This document shows positions 7,329 to 15,525 of a stretch of DNA of 64,000 nt, in pieces. The position numbers were made by a program, and so were the translations under genes. Under the pieces are notes generated by a model that was not told where the DNA came from, ran no database searches, and worked only from the letters and a program-made list of their open reading frames with translations. Source of the stretch: Salinimonas chungwhensis DSM 16280. GTDB taxonomy: Bacteria > Pseudomonadota > Gammaproteobacteria > Enterobacterales > Alteromonadaceae. The stretch covers positions 248,001 to 312,000 of the forward strand of contig NZ_KB899377.1 of assembly GCF_000378185.1 (NCBI RefSeq). Direction: 5' to 3'. Position 1 is the stretch's first letter. The number at the start of each line of letters is the position of its first letter.

Positions 7329-8594
7329 CTACGACGATTTGCAAACCGGTAGAGTAAAATAAAAAACAGTACCCTCTCCAAACTTACTATGTACCCAGAT
7401 TTTTCCATTTTGTGCTTCAACTAAGCCTTTGGCAATACTTAAACCTAACCCCATTCCTGCTTTTCGCATTGTTCCAGCTTGTCTGAATTTATCAAAGATA
7501 AAGGGGATTTGCTCATCAGCGATACCCTGACCAGTATCAGCGACAGCGATACAAATGTTGCTTTCTTCCTGCGTCACCTTGACGTCAATTTGACCACCTT
7601 GAGAGGTGAATTTAATCGCGTTACCGATAAGGTTGGAGAGTATTTGCAAAAACCGTGGGCGGTCACAAAAAACAAAAAGATTGCCCGGGAAATTATAGGA
7701 AAGTGTTAATCCTGCTTGTTTTGCAATGGGGCTCATTTGCTCCTTACTTTCGAGCAAAATCTCAGTCAGGCTATCAGAGGCGATTTCCACAGTAAGTTGC
7801 CCGGCTTGAATACTTCCCAGATCAAAAAGGTCGCAAATAAGCCGATCCATTGTTTTTACCGATCGGACAATAGTATTAATAAGACGCGCTTGCTGGTCAT
7901 CGATCTGAGTAGCAGGCATATTTTGCAGAAGCTCTGTGCTAAGTGAAATGGTATTTAACGGATTTCGTAAGTCATGCGAAACCACGCTAAGCATTGCATC
8001 ACGGGCGTGGACAGCATTTTCGGCCACGGTTCTGGCTTCGCGTTCTTTTTCTTCGGAGACTTGTAACTCAGCTTGTTGCTCTTTTAGCTTTTGCAGTGCT
8101 TGTATAAGTTCATTATTCTGCTGACGAATAATATCTATCTGATTTGGAGGACTTACTTTTTGTAGCTCGCCTGCAATCTCTTGTATATTTTCCTGCGTGA
8201 CCACTTGACCCGGGTTGAGGTGGCAAACCAGCGAAACCTCAATGGCATCGGCACTCCCTGATATAGTGAATGTATCAACCAATCGGCCACATCCACCAAA
8301 GTAGCGCTCTGAGGAGGGGATGTTTGCGTGATGTTGTAACTTGCTCACTTCTCCGCCTTCTCCGCGCACTGTTACCCGTATACTGGCAGGTTGGTCAGTG
8401 ATAACAGCAAAACTCGCCATTCCTTTAACAGTATTAACAAACATACTGCGACCTACTTCAGAAATAGCAGTAGCAAAACGCGTCTGTTTTAGTCCTTCAA
8501 TGCCCAACAGCTCACAAATATGCGACGCCCGTTGCCTCAAAAATACAACATCGGCTTCCTTCATTACTCTTACTTTTGTCAGCGTTACATCCAT
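7329..8594 (-). CDS. Stressosome-linked histidine kinase with RsbT-like N-terminal domain
   Basis: 421 aa from the ATG at 8594, seven bases after the upstream stop; the open frame runs back into the neighbour but that start is unlikely. Residues about 1-140 resemble an RsbT/RsbW-type ATPase fold, but the N-box is altered (ISEVGRSMFVN). A coiled coil follows (about 160-200), then HisKA with VVSHDLRNPLN (phospho-His) and a full HATPase: GNAIKFT, ADTGQGI, FDKFRQ, GMGLGLSIA. There is no membrane segment, so it senses from the cytosol. No receiver protein is encoded next to it. It is the last gene of the rsb operon and probably the output of the stressosome. Confidence 0.85.
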   Translation of the reverse strand: MDVTLTKVRVMKEADVVFLRQRASHICELLGIEGLKQTRFATAISEVGRSMFVNTVKGMASFAVITDQPASIRVTVRGEGGEVSKLQHHANIPSSERYFGGCGRLVDTFTISGSADAIEVSLVCHLNPGQVVTQENIQEIAGELQKVSPPNQIDIIRQQNNELIQALQKLKEQQAELQVSEEKEREARTVAENAVHARDAMLSVVSHDLRNPLNTISLSTELLQNMPATQIDDQQARLINTIVRSVKTMDRLICDLFDLGSIQAGQLTVEIASDSLTEILLESKEQMSPIAKQAGLTLSYNFPGNLFVFCDRPRFLQILSNLIGNAIKFTSQGGQIDVKVTQEESNICIAVADTGQGIADEQIPFIFDKFRQAGTMRKAGMGLGLSIAKGLVEAQNGKIWVHSKFGEGTVFYFTLPVCKSS

Positions 8595-8601
8595 CGTGTC
8601 T

Positions 8602-9612
8602 TCAACAATCTTCCAAAGGTTTGTAGACAAGGACGCCGGCATCATCGCGTCCATGAGCAAAATCGCGATACAGAATAGCGGCAATAAGAGAAGACGATTT
8701 CATTGTAATTCCCGGGTAGTCTGATAAATCCCAGTCAGACTTGAGGCCATCGGTATGCAATATCAGGATACTTTGAGAGGAAAACGGATACATATATTCG
8801 CGTAACGTGTGCACTGACTCACCCAGCGTACCATCATGTGATACTAATCCTGTGACTTTTTTGTCTCTTTCCCACACGGTGCCTGAAAGATTGCCCACGC
8901 CACAGAATGTAAGACTGCCTGCGGCTACATCAATTTGCGCCATAGCCACTACGCCACCGCGAAGTCCATTGACCGAGTGGTGGGCATGTAATATCGAATC
9001 TTTTAACGATGCCGACACAGAGTTGAGATTACAAATGATTTGCTCAGCGGAACGGGCAGCTTGTTCACCGTGGCCCAAACCATCAACCAATATCAGTCTG
9101 GCCAGATTTTGTTTCCGCTCAATACAGTCCCAGGCATCGCCACACGAGCGCTCCCCTGGTTTTGCCACGCTGATACCATTCACCGCAGAGACTTCAGGTG
9201 AAGACGATAGCTGGTTGGAAAATGTTGCATAAATGATACAACCCTTGTCGGGCATAGCGTAAATATCAAAAAAATCAGAAAGCCTATCAATGGCGCCTAA
9301 CCCAACTCCCCTGGAACCGCCAGTTGAATAACCATCTTGCAGGCATTTAGCGACATTACGCATACCTAGGCCTTTATCAATAGCAAAAAACGCAATGCAG
9401 GCATTATTGCTATCTTCCCAGGCGCTAATAAGAACTTCACCAACACCAGCATGCTGAAGGATATTAGTGCTTGCTTCAGTCACAGCTATGGACAGGCGAC
9501 CCAATGCATCACAGGTTAACCCCACCGACTTACCCAACGCCACGGCCGTCCGTCTGACATGGCCGACGGAGGAATCATCTGAGACCGGTATTTTTTTATA
9601 AGCATTTTTCAC
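8602..9612 (-). CDS. RsbX-like phosphatase with N-terminal RsbT/W-type ATPase domain
   Basis: About 336 aa with two domains. Residues 1-130 form a HATPase_c_2 (anti-sigma kinase) fold with SIAVTEASTNILQHA (N-box), AIDKGLGM and GVGLGAID. Residues about 140-335 form a SpoIIE/PP2C-type phosphatase with LVDGLGHGEQA and LHTDGL as likely metal-binding parts. In stressosome systems RsbX removes phosphate from RsbR and RsbS to reset the complex. The GTG at 9612 overlaps the rsbT stop (TAGTG); a TTG at 9630 is the alternative. It is translationally coupled within the operon. Confidence 0.85.
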   Translation of the reverse strand: MKNAYKKIPVSDDSSVGHVRRTAVALGKSVGLTCDALGRLSIAVTEASTNILQHAGVGEVLISAWEDSNNACIAFFAIDKGLGMRNVAKCLQDGYSTGGSRGVGLGAIDRLSDFFDIYAMPDKGCIIYATFSNQLSSSPEVSAVNGISVAKPGERSCGDAWDCIERKQNLARLILVDGLGHGEQAARSAEQIICNLNSVSASLKDSILHAHHSVNGLRGGVVAMAQIDVAAGSLTFCGVGNLSGTVWERDKKVTGLVSHDGTLGESVHTLREYMYPFSSQSILILHTDGLKSDWDLSDYPGITMKSSSLIAAILYRDFAHGRDDAGVLVYKPLEDC

Positions 9613-10019
9613 TAATTTCTGTCCAGCCAACTGATAGCCCTAACGCGTACACCGCGGGGGGCGAGGGGGACTATAGTAAGCTCATTCACTAATCGTTTCG
9701 CACCACCTAAGCCCAAACCCATACCATTTTTTGAGGTATAACCATCGGTCAGTGCGAGGTCAATATCTGGTATGCCCGGCCCCGTGTCTTCAAAATCTAG
9801 GCGAATACCTTTGGTGTTTCGCTGCATAATTATGGCTGCCTGCATATGGCCGCCCTCACCGTGGATAAGTGTGTTTCGTCCTAACTCTACTGCCGCGGTC
9901 ATAACCCTTGTTGCATCTAACACACCGAAGCCTAAAGACGCGGCCAGTTGGCGTACGCAATTTCGCACTAGCAAAAGGTCATCTTCGGTCTTGATACAAA
10001 CATACTCAGCACCAAGCAT
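9612..10019 (-). CDS. rsbT: Stressosome switch kinase RsbT
   Basis: 135-aa serine/threonine kinase of the GHKL fold. The three ATP-binding boxes are intact: VELGRNTLIHG, DTGPGIPD and GMGLGLGGAKR. In the known system RsbT is held by the RsbR-RsbS complex, phosphorylates both on stress, and then leaves to activate its target. It sits six bases after rsbS. The Bacillus target RsbU is absent here, so the output is probably the fused phosphatase or histidine kinase encoded downstream. Confidence 0.93.
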   Translation of the reverse strand: MLGAEYVCIKTEDDLLLVRNCVRQLAASLGFGVLDATRVMTAAVELGRNTLIHGEGGHMQAAIIMQRNTKGIRLDFEDTGPGIPDIDLALTDGYTSKNGMGLGLGGAKRLVNELTIVPLAPRGVRVRAISWLDRN

Positions 10020-10025
10020 CTGTTA

Positions 10026-10385
10026 TTAATCATCTATTTTTTTATTAAGTAACAAAATGCCTTTATCAACATTCAGCGCTGTACTCACACCGTCAAGGGA
10101 AACTCCCATTTCTACCAGCGTCATCGCTACCGGTGGGCGCATCCCCACTAGCACCGTATGTGCATCTAAAATTCGGGACATTTGCGCAATATTTCCCACC
10201 ACCCGCGCAATATAAGAGTCAACAATATCTAAGGCAGAGATATCTATCAAAACACCTTTTGCATGGGTTTCACTTACTCTTAAAGTAAGATCTTCCTGAA
10301 GATTTGTTGCTAGTTGGTCATGCATATCAACCTGAATAGTAACCAGTAATAGCGCACCAACATGTAAAATAGGTATTCTATCCAA
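10026..10385 (-). CDS. rsbS: Stressosome scaffold protein RsbS
   Basis: 119-aa single STAS-domain protein. The phosphoacceptor region is visible as DISALDIVDSYIAR, whose first Ser matches Ser59 of Bacillus RsbS, followed by the helix-strand segment VLVGMRPPVAMTLVEMGV. RsbS and RsbR build the large stressosome particle that binds RsbT. It is encoded one base after the rsbR stop. Confidence 0.92.
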   Translation of the reverse strand: MDRIPILHVGALLLVTIQVDMHDQLATNLQEDLTLRVSETHAKGVLIDISALDIVDSYIARVVGNIAQMSRILDAHTVLVGMRPPVAMTLVEMGVSLDGVSTALNVDKGILLLNKKIDD

Positions 10386-10386
10386 C

Positions 10387-11262
10387 CTACCGTCCTATGT
10401 ATTTATTGTCTTTTGCATTTACTTCCAGGCCCTGAAATTCAAAGGCATACTTTATTGCTGCGGCCATGGTTGATTTAGTTACCACATCACCCAGAGATAC
10501 TCCCAAATGTACCATTGTCTGCGCAATTTGCGGTCGTATACCGGATATAATACACCGCGCGCCCATTAACTGTGCTGCGCTAACAGTACGGATAAGATGT
10601 TGTGCCGTTAGCGTATCGACCACGGGTACACCGGTAATATCAATAATAGCAATGTCGGACTGAGTAGAAGACAAGCTTTCCAGCAACGACTCCATCACAA
10701 CCTGTGTTCGTTTGGAATCCAGTGTGCCAATGATCGGCAGGCCCAGTACGCCTTCCCACAACTGAACCACCGGGCAGGACAGCTCAAACATCTCTTCTCG
10801 CTGACGGGCAATAACGTCTTCACGGGTTGCCAGGTAGACTTCGGTGGTAAATAAACCTAGCTTATCCAGCACCAATGAAATTTCCCACAACCGTTCTGTA
10901 ACTTGCGCATCTGTTTGACTTTGTTCTTTAATAAGATGAAAAAGAGGGCGTTTCAGCGAGAAGACAAAAGTCGCGGTTTCAGAGGGCGTGAAACCTTGAT
11001 TTGTACGGCGCTTAGCGATGTCGGTTAGCAATGCCGCCATTGGCGCCCAGACATCGTCGGTCACATCCGTATCGGGTTTTTGTGAAAAACATTTTACAAA
11101 AAGCGCGACGAAAGAAGCACATTGTTCGCGTAGCTCGTCTTCCCGAACGAGGTCGGAACGAAATTCACCAGAGTGAAGTTGTGATGCGACCCACTTCTCC
11201 AGCAGTTGTTCCTGGTGTTTCTCGAGAATAAGATGGAGTACTTTGTCTATTGTTTCAGGCAT
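10387..11262 (-). CDS. rsbR: Stressosome sensor protein RsbR
   Basis: 291 aa. Residues about 1-155 form an RsbRD-type all-helical N-terminal domain rather than the globin fold of RsbRA; residues about 165-280 form the STAS domain. The acceptor Thr lies in DITGVPVVDT, and the second site region reads IISGIRPQIAQTM, with Ser where Bacillus has Thr205. The N-terminal domain points out of the particle and receives the signal; the ligand is unknown. It is the first gene of the five-gene operon, and a promoter with a perfect dyad lies about 35 bases upstream. Confidence 0.9.
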   Translation of the reverse strand: MPETIDKVLHLILEKHQEQLLEKWVASQLHSGEFRSDLVREDELREQCASFVALFVKCFSQKPDTDVTDDVWAPMAALLTDIAKRRTNQGFTPSETATFVFSLKRPLFHLIKEQSQTDAQVTERLWEISLVLDKLGLFTTEVYLATREDVIARQREEMFELSCPVVQLWEGVLGLPIIGTLDSKRTQVVMESLLESLSSTQSDIAIIDITGVPVVDTLTAQHLIRTVSAAQLMGARCIISGIRPQIAQTMVHLGVSLGDVVTKSTMAAAIKYAFEFQGLEVNAKDNKYIGR

Positions 11263-11294
11263 AACACAAATCCGTCAGGCTGCTAAATTTTTGC

Positions 11295-11316
11295 ATTATA
11301 GGTATATTTACCTATA
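11295..11316 (-). promoter_or_regulatory. Candidate rsb operon promoter with operator dyad
   Basis: A perfect 8-4-8 inverted repeat, TATAGGTA-TATT-TACCTATA (11297-11316), overlaps a TATAAT -10 read on the minus strand (11295-11300), 33 bases upstream of the rsbR start. The -35 region is poor, which fits an activator- or repressor-controlled promoter. Confidence 0.5.
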
Positions 11317-11421
11317 AATAATACAAATTATCCAAAGCAACTCAAGATGAAGAATATAATTTGTGCAAACCGATGTTATTTCAGTGGTTTAATCATACAT
11401 AGCATTGAGCAGTTAGGTGCT

Positions 11422-11451
11422 GAACAAAGCGCAATGTCTTGCGCTTTGTTC
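11422..11451. terminator. Strong 13-bp hairpin after the aldehyde oxidoreductase operon
   Basis: GAACAAAGCGCAA and TTGCGCTTTGTTC pair perfectly over 13 bp around a TGTC loop. It lies 15 bases past the stop of the minus-strand molybdenum subunit gene. The T-rich run is on the plus-strand side, and the minus-strand side lacks one, so termination efficiency on the coding strand is uncertain. Confidence 0.6.
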
Positions 11452-11466
11452 TTTCCTTTTACTATT

Positions 11467-13689
11467 TTAGGATTGTTTAGTTAATGCATTTACAACTTTG
11501 TCCGGTGTAATAGGGAATTCCCGAACCCTGATACCAACCGCATCGCTGATTGCATTGGCAATTGCCGCGCCGGCACCGGTGATACCCAATTCACCGATTC
11601 CTTTACTACCCAGTTTGCAGGCTTTGTAGTCCGGTTCCTCGATAAAGGTAACTTTAATATCACCAATGTCACGGTTCACCGCAAAGTGATATTCGGCTAA
11701 ATCGCAGTTTACAAAACCACCATGGTGCTTATCCCGCTGCAAATCTTCTAGCAATGCATAACTTGCGCCCCACACCATTCCACCCTGCAGTTGCGAGGTG
11801 GCTGTTTTATGGTTAAGGATTTGCCCTGCTGAAAATACCCCGTGTTGACGTTTTATACGTACTTCACCGGTTATGGTGTCCACCGTCACTTCAGCAAAAT
11901 GAGCGCCACAGGAATACTGCTCATACTCATCATGACTCTCACCGGGTTCCACCTCGCCATGCCCTTCCAGTTCGCTGACGCCGCTGTCTTTGAACAAGTC
12001 ACTCAAGGTGCAGACTTGCTGGGTATCGCCTTCGCCTGCGATTACTTTGCCATCATGGACTGCAACCTGATGGGAGCCTCTTGCCAGCCCCATTTTCTCA
12101 CATAGCTGACGAGACAGTTTCTCGCAAGCGTTGCGTACAGAGGTGGCGCTGCTGGACGCACCAAATGAACCGCCTGAGCCACATGAGGCGGGCGATGTGC
12201 TATCTCCCAGGTTGATGGTAATCGCATTGGCGGGCGTATTGAAAAAGTCAGATACCACCTGACTTAATATCGTATAGGTCCCAGTACCAATATCAGTCAT
12301 GTCGGTAAATACTGCAATTTGCCCGTCACTATCTAGCGTGACTTTTGCCGCACTGGGCACAATCATGTTCATGCGCATAGCTAACGCAACACCGTAGCCC
12401 GTTTTCACAGGCCCGTTGTCATTTTTTGTCCTGTTAGCCCAGCCAAACTCTTCTGCACCCTTTTTCAGGCACTCTGCCAGATGATGAGTTGAAAACGGTT
12501 TGCCAGTGATTGGGTGGGCCGGTGCTATATTATTCAGCCGAAATTCCACGGGATCTATTTTGCAATGCAAGGCCAATTCATCAATAGCAGACTCAAATGC
12601 CAATGAGCCAATAGCATCGCCGGGGGCCCGCACAGAATCAATCATGGGGCTGTCCACTACTTTAACCCGGTGACGACTTTCTATCGCGTCAGCTTTATAG
12701 GTAATCCTTGCGACCGCGCCGGTGGCCTCGGCAAATGCATAATCCTGCGCCATCGGCATGGCACTGTGATGCGAAATACCATTAATATGACCAGCATTGT
12801 CAGCGCTAAGGGAGATTTTCTGAATGCTGAAGCCACGGTGAGGCGCACTGTGAAAAACCTGCCGGCGATGTAATGCAACTTTAACTGGCTGCTTAAGGTG
12901 AATCGCCCCCAGGCACGCTAACACCGCATCGTTATGCAAGCCCAGCTTCGACCCGAACCCCCCGCCAACAAAAAGGCTTTTTATCCGAATTTTATCTTCT
13001 GGTAATTTCAGCGTGTTTGCCAGGCAGGTAACGGCACTGGCCAGAATTTGCACACTGGTATGCACATGTAAAATATCACCATCATAATAGGCGATGGTGG
13101 TGTGGGGCTCCATCGCTGCCGAGATCTGATTTGGCGTGTGATAAGTCATATCCAGCCGCGTGGTGTTATTCAGCGCCTGTTCAATATTGCCGCATGTTGC
13201 ATCTGGTTCAAAGCCGCCATCTAAGGATGCCGGTGTTACCTGTGCCTCGTCGGCATTCTCCAATAGCTCAGGCCCGTCACTTTCTACCGTATGGGTGATC
13301 AAGCTAGCAGCGTAGCGGGCCTGTTCAAGGGTTTCTGCAACAACCAATGCGACGGGAAAGCCAGCATAACGAATTTTGGTATCCTGCAACACTGCGCGGC
13401 TTTGACCAAATCGCATCGCATCTTCAGGTTCAGCAAACGGGCGTTGTTCAGGCGCATTATGATAGGTCAGGACTGCTTTAACACCAGGCTGTGACTCTGC
13501 CTTATCAGTATTTACCTTAGTAAGTGTGCCCCCAGAGCGGGCTGCGCCAACATAAACACCGACCAGCGTTGGCGCGTCAAATTCAAATTCCCCGGCATAC
13601 CGGGCCTTGCCCTGGACTTTTAACGGACCGTCGATGCGGTCAGTGGCATCGCCTATTTTTGTTACTTGATCATATTGACTAGCGGGCAT
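11467..13689 (-). CDS. paoC: Aldehyde oxidoreductase, molybdenum-binding subunit (PaoC-like)
   Basis: 740-aa large subunit of a xanthine oxidase family enzyme. The N-terminal Ald_Xan_dh_C hammerhead domain spans about 20-130 and the molybdopterin-binding domain about 150-720. Visible marks include GGGFGSKLGLHNDA, APGDAIGSLAFESA and the C-terminal KGIGELGITGAGAAI, whose Glu is the catalytic base. It would oxidise aldehydes to acids with the FAD and 2Fe-2S subunits. Its start overlaps the FAD-subunit stop by 11 bases. The short, three-gene arrangement matches E. coli PaoABC more than XdhAB. The physiological substrate is not deducible. Confidence 0.9.
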   Translation of the reverse strand: MPASQYDQVTKIGDATDRIDGPLKVQGKARYAGEFEFDAPTLVGVYVGAARSGGTLTKVNTDKAESQPGVKAVLTYHNAPEQRPFAEPEDAMRFGQSRAVLQDTKIRYAGFPVALVVAETLEQARYAASLITHTVESDGPELLENADEAQVTPASLDGGFEPDATCGNIEQALNNTTRLDMTYHTPNQISAAMEPHTTIAYYDGDILHVHTSVQILASAVTCLANTLKLPEDKIRIKSLFVGGGFGSKLGLHNDAVLACLGAIHLKQPVKVALHRRQVFHSAPHRGFSIQKISLSADNAGHINGISHHSAMPMAQDYAFAEATGAVARITYKADAIESRHRVKVVDSPMIDSVRAPGDAIGSLAFESAIDELALHCKIDPVEFRLNNIAPAHPITGKPFSTHHLAECLKKGAEEFGWANRTKNDNGPVKTGYGVALAMRMNMIVPSAAKVTLDSDGQIAVFTDMTDIGTGTYTILSQVVSDFFNTPANAITINLGDSTSPASCGSGGSFGASSSATSVRNACEKLSRQLCEKMGLARGSHQVAVHDGKVIAGEGDTQQVCTLSDLFKDSGVSELEGHGEVEPGESHDEYEQYSCGAHFAEVTVDTITGEVRIKRQHGVFSAGQILNHKTATSQLQGGMVWGASYALLEDLQRDKHHGGFVNCDLAEYHFAVNRDIGDIKVTFIEEPDYKACKLGSKGIGELGITGAGAAIANAISDAVGIRVREFPITPDKVVNALTKQS

Positions 13690-14701
13690 GAATGGCTCCT
13701 TGGTGACCGGGGTTGGCCATCTGGTGTTCTACAGCCTGTTGAATAACAAATGCGGCAGTGCGCTTAATCAGCGGAATTTTAAAGTCATTGCCGCCAGCGC
13801 CACGCGCTGGGTTTAGCTCAAGGTCAACGGCCTGTTCATACAAACTACTGGAGGCGGTCTTGTTGCGCATAAAGTCTTCGGCGCTTGCAGCGTGCCAGGG
13901 CTGTGTGCCCACGCCGCCAAATGCAAGACTGATATCAGCAATAACGCCATCTTTGAGGGTTAGATCACATGCAACAGAGACCAGCGCAAAGGCGTAGGAC
14001 GACCGGTCTCGTACCTTGCGATACGTTTGTGTGCCGCGCTTCTTTTTCGGAATCTTTACGGCGACGATGAGTTCATCCTCAGCCAATACCGTTTCAATAT
14101 GCGGCGTGTCGCCGGGCAACTGATACAGCTCTCTGACTGGAATACTGCGGGTATCGCCTTTGGTATTGATGGTTTTTACCTGTGCATCCAACGCGGTCAT
14201 CGCCACCGCCATATCAGAAGGATGAGAAGCGATACAATGCTCAGAAGTGCCGAGCACAGCATGAATACGATTAAAACCGTCCAAAGCAGCACAGCCAGAG
14301 CCAGGCTCTCTTTTATTGCACGGTTGGTTGGTGTCGTAAAAGTAGTAACACCGAGTCCGCTGGAGTAAATTACCGCCGGTGGTGGCACGGTTACGAAGTT
14401 GCACAGTCGCACCAGATAGCAGTGCCTGACTCAGCACACTTAAGTCCTTTCGCTGGTAGGCAAAGTTTGCCAGATCGGTGTTACTCACCATGGCGCCAAT
14501 CTGGTAATAATCGTCAGTTTCATCAATATTATTGGCGCTGTCCCAGCGACTCAGGTCGATAATATGCTGTGGTGTTTCAATCTGGTGTTTCATCAAATCC
14601 ACCAGATTGGTGCCTCCCGCTAAAAAGCGGCTGCTTTCAAAAGTGCCAATATCTGCCAGTTGCTTACCATCAGTAAGTGAATTCACGGAAAATGGTCTCA
14701 T
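13679..14701 (-). CDS. paoB: Aldehyde oxidoreductase, FAD-binding subunit (PaoB-like)
   Basis: 340 aa with an FAD_binding_5 domain (about 1-215: FLAGGTNLVDLMKHQ, ATTGGNLLQRTRC) and a CO-dehydrogenase flavoprotein C-terminal domain. The loop RTRCYYFYDTNQPCNKREPG contains the cysteines that in E. coli PaoB hold an extra 4Fe-4S cluster, which separates this group from ordinary xanthine dehydrogenases. It passes electrons from the iron-sulfur subunit to the final acceptor. Its ATG overlaps the stop of the small subunit (ATGA). Confidence 0.92.
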   Translation of the reverse strand: MRPFSVNSLTDGKQLADIGTFESSRFLAGGTNLVDLMKHQIETPQHIIDLSRWDSANNIDETDDYYQIGAMVSNTDLANFAYQRKDLSVLSQALLSGATVQLRNRATTGGNLLQRTRCYYFYDTNQPCNKREPGSGCAALDGFNRIHAVLGTSEHCIASHPSDMAVAMTALDAQVKTINTKGDTRSIPVRELYQLPGDTPHIETVLAEDELIVAVKIPKKKRGTQTYRKVRDRSSYAFALVSVACDLTLKDGVIADISLAFGGVGTQPWHAASAEDFMRNKTASSSLYEQAVDLELNPARGAGGNDFKIPLIKRTAAFVIQQAVEHQMANPGHQGAIHAR

Positions 14702-15198
14702 GATACCTCCTTGTCCTGACGCACAATATTCACTGCATCAATGATATTGGCATAAGCACCACACCGGCAAAGATTGCCGCTCATCCGCTCTTTAATATCT
14801 TCCTGCTCGCTATAGTTTGGTTCAAACCAAACGGTACTGGGGTTGTTTTCCTGCAACTCATTCATCATGGACACGCCCGAGCAAATCTGACCGCTGGTGC
14901 AAAAGCCACACTGAAAGGCATCACACTTTACAAATGCCTTCTGCAACGGATGTAATTCTTCCTCGCTGGCAATACCTTCTATGGTAGTTACCGATTTACC
15001 CTCCAGCTGAAATGCCAGCAACAGGCATGCGTTCATACGTTCGTTATCAACAACCACTGTGCAGGCGCCACACTGACCGTGGTCACAACCTTTTTTGGCG
15101 CCAAATAGCTTAAGATGCTGGTGTAAAAAATCCAATAGTGTCGTGCGGGGGTCGTCAGGTAGTGGATATTCCTGACCATTAATAGTAATTGTCGCCAT
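14698..15198 (-). CDS. paoA: Aldehyde oxidoreductase, 2Fe-2S subunit (PaoA-like)
   Basis: 166-aa electron-transfer subunit with two 2Fe-2S clusters. The plant-type ferredoxin domain carries CDHGQCGACTVVVD and a fourth Cys in NACLLL. The helical domain carries CGFCTSGQICS and GNLCRCGAY. E. coli PaoA has a Tat signal and is exported; this protein begins directly with the ferredoxin strand (MATITINGQEYPL), so the complex should be cytoplasmic. It is the first gene of the operon, with no regulator next to it. Confidence 0.93.
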   Translation of the reverse strand: MATITINGQEYPLPDDPRTTLLDFLHQHLKLFGAKKGCDHGQCGACTVVVDNERMNACLLLAFQLEGKSVTTIEGIASEEELHPLQKAFVKCDAFQCGFCTSGQICSGVSMMNELQENNPSTVWFEPNYSEQEDIKERMSGNLCRCGAYANIIDAVNIVRQDKEVS

Positions 15199-15525
15199 CT
15201 TGTCGGTCCTTTGGCTGAAGATAAGTGCAGGAAAAGCACATTAACATGGTGTAATTCTCATACGTGGTACAGAGGCAATGGTTTAGCTTGGTTTACTTAA
15301 TTAGCAAAGTCAGACATGAAGAGTGAACTGTATCGGTGAGTCTGGGTAAAAATCACAATAGCCGTTAGGTACGCTAGGCAAGACCATAAGAATTTGCGTG
15401 AATAACAGAAATTTCATAGCGTCGCTGGTGTGCTTGATTATAATACCCGTTCATAAATAAAGATTGATACCGGCTACTGATAAGCAACAAGCTTAAGCTG
15501 GCCAAACAAAGTGGAGAAGACACCA
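15199..15525. other. Divergent intergenic region upstream of speA and the paoABC operon
   Basis: About 325 bases that must contain the promoters of both divergent units. A TATAAT hexamer at 15439-15444 is a possible -10 for speA, but no good -35 is seen at the right distance. No reading frame or strong hairpin was found. Confidence 0.4.
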
